Source: Salinilacustrithrix flava (GTDB taxonomy: Bacteria > Actinomycetota > Acidimicrobiia > Acidimicrobiales > Salinilacustritrichaceae). From it: DNA of 64,000 bases. The number at the start of each line of letters is the position of its first letter. The first letter of the stretch is position 1. Of this stretch, positions 1 to 9,400 are shown one piece after another. The stretch lies in the NCBI GenBank assembly GCA_024128875.1, contig JAMYFF010000001.1, forward strand, positions 1-64,000, given 5' to 3'. Both the position numbers and the translations under genes were made by a program. Below the pieces are notes generated by a model. The model was not told the DNA's origin, ran no database searches, and saw only the letters and a program-made list of their open reading frames with translations.

Positions 1-248
1 GCCCTCCGAGATCCTCGACACCCACCGCCGCCGCCAAGCAGCATGACCATCAACCACAGGGCCCATCTGTCACCTCGAACCCCGGCCTGGAAGCCCTAGG
101 TCCGAGCGAATCGGCACCGCTCGTGCGCGCCGCTGGCGGACGACTTCTCGCTGTCCTGCCCCGGCGCACCTGGAAGGCACCCACCTGACCGCACGGAGTC
201 CCGGACAGGTCCGTTGGAGGACCCGTCGGAAGACGGCCGAAAAGCAGA
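1..248. other. Left edge without a supported gene
   Basis: I see no gene here. The short open frames on both strands lack ribosome binding sites, recognisable domains and the strong third-position GC bias of the real genes nearby. If the tRNA-island reading of the next 11 kb is right, this stretch is the original chromosomal sequence downstream of the initiator tRNA gene. Confidence 0.5.
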
Positions 249-274
249 AGGCCCCACTCCGAAGAGTGGGGCCT
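249..274 (-). terminator. Hairpin, likely transcription terminator
   Basis: There is a perfect 10-bp stem (AGGCCCCACT pairing with AGTGGGGCCT) around a 6-nt loop. No U-tract follows, which is common in GC-rich actinobacteria. It lies about 15 nt beyond a 14-bp copy of the tRNA-fMet 3' end, much as another hairpin lies about 15 nt beyond the real tRNA. It may therefore be the displaced original terminator of the tRNA gene, or simply a terminator for the giant gene ending at 492. Confidence 0.6.
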
Positions 275-289
275 GACCTGCATTTTCGA

Positions 290-303
290 TGGTGGCGGGG
301 GCA
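290..303 (-). repeat. 14-bp copy of the tRNA-fMet 3' end (possible attachment site)
   Basis: The plus strand reads TGGTGGCGGGGGCA, identical and in the same orientation to 11705-11718. That is the encoded CCA, discriminator, 3' acceptor strand and first T-stem bases of tRNA-fMet. Identity stops sharply on both sides. The upstream 80 bases on the minus strand contain no TTCRA loop or cloverleaf, so this is not an intact second tRNA. It has the form of the distal attachment repeat of an element integrated at a tRNA 3' end. A decayed tRNA or chance match in GC-rich DNA remains possible. Confidence 0.45.
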
Positions 304-491
304 CCGGCGACTGCGGCCAGCAGCCGTGCCTGAACGGCGTCAGCCCTGTTCAGCGGGTCTGCACACCCGGGGTGCACACCGGTTGGGAAGCAGGGCGTCG
401 CCTCGCATCGCACAAACGTGGTCTGACCGTCCATGATCTCGAGCGTGCCGGACGGCTGGGACGTCCCATACGGCAGCTTCAGCTACCGGCT
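304..491. other. Non-coding stretch downstream of the giant gene
   Basis: I find no convincing gene. A 112-codon minus-strand frame covers the repeat and hairpin (96-434), but it has no start signal or recognisable domain and is probably not coding. Confidence 0.4.
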
Positions 492-3400
492 TCATGGAGC
501 GCATGCGTTCGGGTCGTCGAAGTGGCCCGGCGTGCTCGGGAACGCCTTGCCTGAGCCGTGGTCCTTGGCGTCTGTGTTGTAGACGAGGGCCAGTTCGTTG
601 AACGCTGACGTTGACGGATCCAACACGTCATCGGGGACGAGTCCTGCTCCGAGCGTGAACGCCCAGGCATGCAGGAAGCTCCGCATGTCGGGGCTGTGCT
701 GGCGTACGTCGTTGAATCCGCCGTAGGCGGCGTTGCAGTGCGTGTAGAGGTTGTACGCGCCGTTCCAGTCGAGGAGCCGGTCCCCGGGGTTCGGGCCGTT
801 GTCGGCCACGTCGCCCTGCAGGATGTCGCGGTCCCAACCGCCGTAGATCCAGTCGATTCCCTGGTGGTGCTGATTGGTCACCACGTCGTCGTCGTCGATA
901 TCGGTCATCTCGAACCAGATGCACGGGTCGTTGGTGACCAGGGCCTTCTTGGTGCCGGTCGTGACCGGCCAGTCCTCGGACACGCAGTCGTCGTAGCCGC
1001 CGCGCGGGCGCCAGTCGAGGATGTCGGACCCGAGCACACCCGTGTCGGGATCGGTCGACGGGCCGCTGATGGCACCCTTGCCGCCGAAGAGGTAGTCGAC
1101 CATGCGGTCGTCGTCCCCTCGGGCGGAGGGAACGAACTCGCCATCGACGTAGCAGTCGGGCGACTGCCCGATGGTGTCGATGGCCGGGTCGCAGCCCTTG
1201 CCGCCCCACATGACGTCGGCGCCGTCGCCTCCGAAGAGGGTGTCGCCGCCGCTGTCGCCGTTCATGAGGTCGTCACCGACGCCACCGTGCATGGCGTCCT
1301 TGCCTGCACCGCCGCGCATGCGGTCGTTGCCGCCGAAGGCGACGCCGTCGAAGGGCATCTTGTCCGGCCCCACCGCCTGGGAGTCGATCTCGTTGCCGTC
1401 GTTGTCGACGAAGACGTCGCCGTTCACGTCGTGCTGGAGGTCGACGACCCGGGTGACGGAGCCCTCGAGGAACCCGTCGTATTCGATCTTCGGCACCTGG
1501 TTGTAGGAGAGGTTCACTTCGCGGTTGCCGTCCTCGTACTGGCTCACGATGCCGCCACGGTCGCCGACCATGGCGTCGTCGCCGAGCTCGCCGTACAGCT
1601 CGTCGTCGCCGAGCTCGCCGTACATGTCGTCGTCGCCGGCGCCGCCGTACATCTCGTCGTTGCCGTCCTGGCCGTACATGACGTCGTCGCCATTCTCGCC
1701 GAAGAGCCGGTCGGCGCCATGAGCGCCAGCCGGCTCGCAGGTCGGCGCGTTGGCCTCGGAGCAGAACCGCGTGCTTGGCAACCCCTCCGCGCTGACCCGG
1801 ATGTACGCCGCGTCAGCCGGTGCTGGCGTCGGATACCGCTTGGCGTAGATCCGGTTCGACAGCGTGCCCTCATCGTCATCGATGAGCCGTCGGATGGTGC
1901 CGTTGTCGCCGAGGATGAAGTCGGCCTCGCCGCCGCCGTAGATGACATCCCCGGCATCGCGGAAGCCCTCGCGTGAGCTGCCGCCCATGAGGTCGTCCTG
2001 ACCGTCGACAACCGAGCCGCCGTGGAGCTCCTCATCCACGCTCGGAGTGCCCGGCCAGGTGACAGCGGGGAGCGAGACGGGCACCTGGTCGAGGCGGAGG
2101 TCGCCCCAGATGCTGTCGGCACCGCCGTTGCCCTCGGCGTAGTCGTCGTCGGCACCGCCGGAGATGCGGTCGTTGCCGTCCTGGCCCATCAGCACGTCGA
2201 CACCCGCACCGCCGGAGATCAGGTCAGGCCCGAAGCGGTCTGTCGACGGCGTCGTCAAGTATCCGTCCGGATCGTTGGACAGGTCCAGGAACCGCAGCGA
2301 GCGTCCGTCCATCAGCTCGCCGTCGGTGCCGATGCGCTCGGTGCGCGGGTCGAACGGCTCGACTCGGGTGATGCGTGCGTTGTCGCCGGTCGCGACGTCG
2401 TCACCGTCGCCGCCGAAGATCACGTCGTCGGCGTCGGGCTGACCGTCGGCACCGTCGCCGGTGTCGTCGCCGTGGATGGTCGAGCTGCCACCCACGATGT
2501 CGTCGTGGCCGTCATTGCCCTCGAGCCAGTCTCGACCGGGCCCTCCCTCGACGTAGTCGTCGCCGTCGATGCCCTTGATGCGGTCGTGCCCGTCCTGGCC
2601 GAGCAGCACGTCCTCGCCGTTGTCGCCCAGGATCAGATCGTCTCCGGACGTGTTCGCGACAGGGGCGTCACCGAGGTCGTACAGGTGAACTGTCCGCTCG
2701 GTGATCCCGCGTCCCTGGGTGAGGTCGCTCGGCGGCAGGTCACGGCGGATGATGCCGTTGTCGCCGATCACGACGTCGCTGCCGCCACCGCCTTCGATGT
2801 GGTCGCCCTCGTCGGGCTGGCCGGTGGCCGTTTGTTCGGCGACCACGCCGGTCTGGATCGTGGAGCTGCCGCCGACGATGTCGTCGGCACCCGAATCGCC
2901 GTAGAGGAAGTCGACGCCCGGGCCACCCTCGAGGTAGTCGTCGCCGGTGAGCCCGCGGATCTCGTCAGATCCGCCCTGACCGAAGACGACGTCGGTCTCG
3001 CCGTTGCCGCGGATGATGTCGTCGCCGGACGTGCCCGGCGTCGGACTGAAGCCGAGGTCGAGCAGCTGGACGTCGCGCTCGGTGGTCAGGCCACGGGCCC
3101 GCGTCGCGGGGTGGCCGGCGCCGTCGTCCGGGTTGTCCGTGATGATGGCGTTGTCGCCGGCGATCACGTCGTCGCCCGCGTCTCCGTGGATCTCGTCGCC
3201 GACGTCGGGACGCCCGACCGCATCGAGGCCCGCACCCGAGGCGATCTCGCTGCTGCCACCGATGATGTTGTCCGCACCGTCGCCGCCGTAGACCCTGTCG
3301 GAGCCGTTGTTCCCCTCGAGCTGGTCGTCGTGATCCCCGCCGAAGATGACGTCGCCGTCCAGGCCTCCGTAGAGGACGTCGGGATCGGAACCGCCGAAGA

Positions 3401-6400
3401 TCAGGTCGGGGCCGCCTGCGCCGGGTGTGGCGCCGTCCAGGTCGAGGGGGTACCAGCGACTGTCCACGATGTCGCCGTTGTCCCCGATGATGGTGTCGTC
3501 GCCCACGTCGCCGAACAGGAAGTCGTTCTGGTCGGCCCGGCCAGCGGCACGGGTGCCGCCGAGGATGACGTCGTCGCCGGAGCCACCGGACACCCAGTCG
3601 GTCCCGTCGTTGCCCTCGATGACGTCGTTGTCAGCGCCGCCGTAGACGGTGTCGTTGTCGTTGTTGCCGAACAGGTCGTCGTCGCCGGCATCGCCGTAGA
3701 GGATGTCGTTGCCCGAACCACCCCAGGCCTGGTCATCGTCAGCGCCACCGCGAAGCGTGTCGTTGCCGCTCTCGCCGCACACCTGGTCGTCGTCACCCTT
3801 TGCTTCGGCGAGGTCGTTGCCGCCGCCGGCGCGGATGTTGTCCACGCCTGAGCCGCCGATGATCTTGTCGTTGCCGTCCTCGGGCGTGTTGATGGTCTCG
3901 TCCACGGGGTCCGACGCCACCGGGTCGCCGGGCCCGCACCGGTCCGTCTGGTTGTAGCCGTCGCCGTCGATGTCGGCACCGCCGTCGCCACCGAAGATGT
4001 GATCGTTGCCGGTGCCACCGACGAGCACCTTGTAGGCCGGTGCCACACCATCGGGCAGATCCCGGTGGCTGACGGCGCGTGACGGGCCGAAGCCGTCGTC
4101 AGGGCCGGCGGGTCCGACGTCGGATGGCTCGGCGATGACGTAGTCGTTGCCCGGTCCACCGAAGACGGTGTCCTCGCCGTAGCCGCCGACGAGGACGTCC
4201 TCGCCGGCACCACCGCGGATGTTCGCGTTCTGGTCGGGGAGGGAGCCGGCGACGACGAAGTCTTGGCCGGTGCTGCCGTAGACGATGTCGCTGCCGGTGC
4301 CGGTGTCGACGGTGTTGGTGCTCCCGTCGTCGACGCCGCCGTCGGCGTCGGGCTCGTCTACGAGACCGCCCTCGTCGGGCCCGGTGATGATGACGTCGTC
4401 GTGAGCGCCGCCCGAGAAGCTGTCGCTGCCGGTGCCGCCGACCAGCCTGGCGCCCTTCGACGCGAAGAGCGCGGTGTCGTCGGGCCGCGAGAGGATCAGC
4501 GAGTTGTCGGGCGCGACGCTCAGCGTGTCGATCCCGCCGTTGCCGTAGGCCGTGGATTCGCCGAGGCCGACACGGACGGTGTCGGTGCCGTCGGTGCCGG
4601 CCTCCGTGGCGCCGGGTCCGCTGAAGGTCTCCCAGTCGGGCACCGACACCGTGGCGCCTCCCTCACCGTCACCCCCGGTGGGGTCGCCGCCCTCGCGACC
4701 GTCGTTGATCAGCTCCTTCAGCGTCAGCGAGACCGGCTCGTACGAGAGGCTCGAGTCGCCGGCGATGACGTCGTCGCCGTTGCCGACGGTGATGTTGTCG
4801 TCGCCCGGTCCGCCGGCCACGTAGGCAGCGGCATCGGGACGGAGGTAGTCGTCCTTGGCGGGGTTGAGCACGGTCCGGTCGCCGGTGACGATGATGTCGT
4901 TCCCGGCGCCGCCGTCGACCCACGACTTCCCGATGCCGGTCTTGATCGTGTCGTCGTTGCTCCCGCCGAAGACGATGGAGTCGAGCGCGAACTGGGCTGT
5001 CGCCGGCAGCTCCGCGCCGGAGTCGTTGCCCTGCTCCTCGCCGTCGCCCTGGAAGATGACGTTCATCTTCCCGCCATAGCCGCGACCGTCGACGATGACC
5101 CGCTCGATGTTCGAGTTCCGGTACTCCCGCCGGATGCCGAGCATGGCGACGGACACCCCGGTGAAGGTCGGATCACCGGTCTCGGGGTAGTCGTGCAGCG
5201 AGGTGACCTTGATGGTCTCCTTCTCCTGGTCGAGGTAGTCCGATCCGCGTGGGCCGTCGAGGCCTGCCGCGTAGACCACGAGGGTCGTGCCGTCGTCGGT
5301 CAAGCCACCCAGCTCCGGTGGCGGCGGATCGCAGTCGGGTTGCGCGTTGAAGTCGAGCAGCACCACGTTGACGATGGTGAAGTCGAAGCTGACCGAGAAC
5401 GGCGACACGCCAACGGTCACGTAGGCCTTGAGGAACACAGACAGCTGACCGGACACGGTGAACAGACAGATCGGGTTGTTCAGCGCCGCCTGGGCGAACT
5501 CACTGATCCGGAACTTGCCGTCCGCGTTCGGGTCGTTCCACAGGAACGACACGGTCAACGCGACCCCGCCCTCGATTCCGACCTTGATGACCACGGCGCT
5601 CACCTCGGCGCCCGCCGCGATCTGGCCGCTGAAGGTCACGACCGGGATGGGTGTGCCGTTCTCGGTCGTGTAGAAGAACAGGCTCTGGAGGAAGACGTCG
5701 CCGACGGCGGCGATGTCGAAGGTCTCATCGTTTTTCACCCGCTCGATCGCCTTGCGGATTCCGTAGGTGTCGAACCCGGCGACGATGCGCAGGGAGACCG
5801 ACGCCGAGCCGTGCATGGTCACGAACACCGGCGGTGGTGCGTACACGGGCCCGAACGACTGCCGCCAGTCGAAGGCCAGGGTGAGCGGTCCGGAGTCGAA
5901 CTTGATGAGGTCGACGTCGCCGCCGAGGATCACGTTGAAGATCGTCTGGGGTTGCTCGAAGAGCGGGAACGAGAACCCGGCGGCATCGCCCAGCGCAGCG
6001 ATGTCGGCCGAGCTGTCGGCCTTGCTGTCGAGCGCGCCGGTGAGCGAGCTGAACGAGCCACCACCACCTTCCGGGGTCTTGGTGGCGATGCGGTTCTCGG
6101 TGTTGTCCGGTGTCGCCGGGGTGTTCAGCAGCTGGTTGCCGTCCATCGTGAACGCACCGATCGGGATGAAGCAGTCCGCCGTGCACTCGGGCATCTCGTT
6201 GATGAACTGGACGACCCCGGCGATGGTGTCGATGAAGGTCAGATCGGGACCGCCCGACAGCGTGCTGTAGGCCTTGGCGATCGACACGATGGTGACGTCG
6301 TCGCCGCCCACGAGGCGGCTGAGGTCCGACAGCACCGGGATCGGCGCGTACAGCGTCTTGATGACCGGGTCGAGCGGACTGGTGACCTCCTTGATCTGGT

Positions 6401-9400
6401 TGACGACCGGTCCCAGGATCTCCCCGAACACGGCGCCGGCGTCGATGCCCACGTTCTTGAACTCGACGGTCGGGGCCCCGGCGTCGACGGTCTCGTCGTC
6501 CCAGCTCCAGCCCATGGCGAACTGCGCTTGGATGCCGGGGAAGCCGACGTCGTCGCCCGGCGCGGCCTTCAGCCGCCAGTTCAGCGCGAGATCGGCGGAC
6601 AGCTTGACGTCGTAGAGCGAGTCGAACGAGGAGTCGGCGAGGTCGGCGAGCGTGAGCTCACCGTTGGCGTCAGGGCTGGTGAGGTCGATGCCGAAGGTGC
6701 CTGCGAACAACGGGGCTGGCGTGGCGGGTGCGTCGGAGCAGCCGGCCATGCCGTCGAGGCAGTTCTCGGCGGTGACGGAGATGAACCCGAGACGGGCGGT
6801 GATCGTCTCCGGGAGCGTGAAGTTGAGGCCGAGCGCCACCTCCGGCGCGTCGTCGTCGTCGTTCACGCCGTTGGTGTCGACGAAGAAGCCGGCGTCCTTG
6901 TTGACCCCGAACTCCACGTGGAGTCGGTACCCGAGGTCGACCGCAGGACCCCCGCCGTCCTTGCCCTCGAGGGAGAGGCCGGGGAGGCCGATGTCGAGCG
7001 GCACCGAGGCCAGCTCGATGCACGGATCGGCAGGATCGGTGCAGTCGAGGTCACCGTCGCCGTTGAACGAGCCCTCGTGGACGTCGAGGATGATGCGGAC
7101 CGACTCGAGATCCACGTAGTCGCAGTCGACGCGCTGGGGGTTCTCCGCCGGGTGCTCGGGGGCGTCGCCCAGGGTGGTGTTTCTGTCGTCGGTGAACGAC
7201 GTGGACGTGGTCTCACCGACCAGCTCATAGGAGCCACCGACGTCGCGGAACACCCGGTAGCCGGCGGCACCATCGGCCGGATCCCACGTGACGTCGTTGG
7301 GGTGCGCGGCCAGGTCGTCCTCGCCCACCGTCGTGGTGCCGGGGCTGCTGAGCTGCGTGTACTCGCGTTCTCCGTCGGCGTTCAGCTGGTACGACTCGAC
7401 TGCGTAGCTGTACTCGATGTCGTTGCCGGTGTCGCCATCATCGCTCTGCGGGGTGACGGTGACGCCGCCGGGCGGAAGCAGCACGGACTGGCAGCGCACG
7501 TCGACCGCGGCGATCTCAGGGTTGACGCCGGCGCTGTCCAGGGCCGCGTCGAGCTCATCGTTGACCCAGTCGCGGACCCCCTGAGTGGACCCGAGGTCCC
7601 CGTCGGCAGGAAGGGCGGCCAGTGCCTCGTCGACGGCCGCGCGGATCTCACCGACGAAGTCGGCTCCCTGCTGGAGGTCCTCGCCGATCAGCGGCAGCTT
7701 GCCGCCGAAGCTGGCCGTGCGCAGGGCCGTCTCGACGAGCCGGAAGTAGTCGTCGATGCCGTCGAGCTGGGTGAAGTCGATGATGTTCGCGGCGATCGCC
7801 GCCGCCAGCTCCGTCGCATCAGGCGTCTCCAGCCGGTCGTGCCCGTCGATCTGGGGACCCGAGAGGTCGAAGTGGTCGGCGTGGTCGGCACCGTCCTTGG
7901 GCAGGCGGATGGCGAAGGCGTTCTCACCGGGCTCGGCGATCACCTTCTCGTAGCTGGAGCCACCGTCGGTGCTGAGGTAGAGCGGGAAGTGGGCGCACAG
8001 GGCGAGGTCGGTGGCGGCGTCGGGCAGTCCGCAGTCGACCGGGCTGCTCGAGTCGTTCAGGGACGCGTCGACGTTGTCGACGAAGTCGGCGAACGACACG
8101 GGGCTCCCGGCCGGCGAGCCGTGGGCGAGGTCGATCGAGTAGCTCGCCTTGGCCGTCGCCTTGTCGCCCCCGGTCGGATCGCCCAGGGCCAGCTTGAGCG
8201 GCCCGAGGGTGGACACGAAGCTCGCGTCGCTCATGTCGGTGTCGAGGCTGACGCCGATGCTGGAGTCGTCGAGGATCTGCAGCTCGGTGGCATCCGCAGG
8301 ACCGCTGGCCCCGGGTCCGGACGGCAGCGGGACGACGATGCCCACCTGGACGTGGCCGCCCGCGGCGATCTGCACCGATCCAGTGCTGGCCAGGCCTGCG
8401 ACGTCGTAGTCGGTGCCGCCGAGGTCGAAGCTGAAGTTGACCGGCGAGCTGGTCTGGAAGGTGCGCTCCCAGTCGAGCTGCAGGATCAAGCCCGTGCCCG
8501 GGTCGTACTCGAAGGACAGGGGCGTCCCGGCCAGTCGCTCGTCGAGCGTCCGCACGAGCTCCTGCAGGTTGTCTGCCGGAGCGGACTGCAGGTACGAGAT
8601 GGCGTCGTCGAGCTCGGAGCGGACGACGTAGGTGGCGCCGCCCGCCGGCTCGGTGTCCCAGGCTGAGGCCATGATCAAGGTGTCGCCGCTGGCCGACTCG
8701 ATGAGACCGACCTGGGTGCCGACGATGATGGTGCGACCGGCGAGCGACGCCGGGAACGTCTTGCCGGCGTGGGTGAGCGTGTCGGCCCCGTAGGTGACGT
8801 CGGGTCCGCTGCCGGATTCGTCCGTGCGCAGCAGGTCGCGCATGGAGCGCCCCACGACCGGGATCGGCTCGCTGAAGATGGCAGCGGGGCCACCAGGATC
8901 GGTGTCCGCGAGCGAGGAGCTCAGGACCTGCAGCGTCTGGAGGATCACCGAGAACAGGGCCCGAGGGTTGTCCGGGTCGAAGTCGAACGAGAGGAACTCG
9001 TCGAGGTCGCTGACCTCGAACTGCGGGCCGTCGGTGCCGCTGGTCTGGTTGAGATCGTTCCAGGTGAACGTGGCAGAGGCGCTGCCGGAGCCCAGGAAGT
9101 CGGGCGCGTCGGGGACGGAGACGGCGACGCTGCCGCTGGCGCCGACGTTGACGTCGACGGAGAGCAGGTCGCCGGGGGCGTTCAGCAGCAGGTCGACGAC
9201 CTCGCCGAAGGTGAGGTCGCCCTCGTCCTTCAGGTTCACCTGCAGCATCGGGTCGGTGCTCCCGCTGGTCGGGCCGATCTGCACGTCGCCCGTCAGCTCG
9301 ACCTGGAGGAACCCGGCGTTGGCGTAGATGTCGATGCCGGCATCGATGGGGAAGTCAGCGCTGAACAGGGCGGTGTCGCCGGTGCGGAGCAGCACGCGGT

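Noticed and set aside
290..380. Second complete tRNA gene at the left repeat
   Set aside because: Only the last 14 bases match. There is no T-loop, anticodon arm or D-arm upstream.
1200..5000. Regular short GC repeats suggesting a CRISPR array or minisatellite
   Set aside because: The repeats are imperfect, stay in codon phase and encode GGxGxDxUx units. They are coding RTX repeats without identical direct repeats or spacers.
4263..8666. 1467-codon open frame on the plus strand opposite the RTX gene
   Set aside because: It is antisense to clear RTX sequence, has no export signal or domain, and arises because GC-rich codons rarely give stops in the complementary frame.
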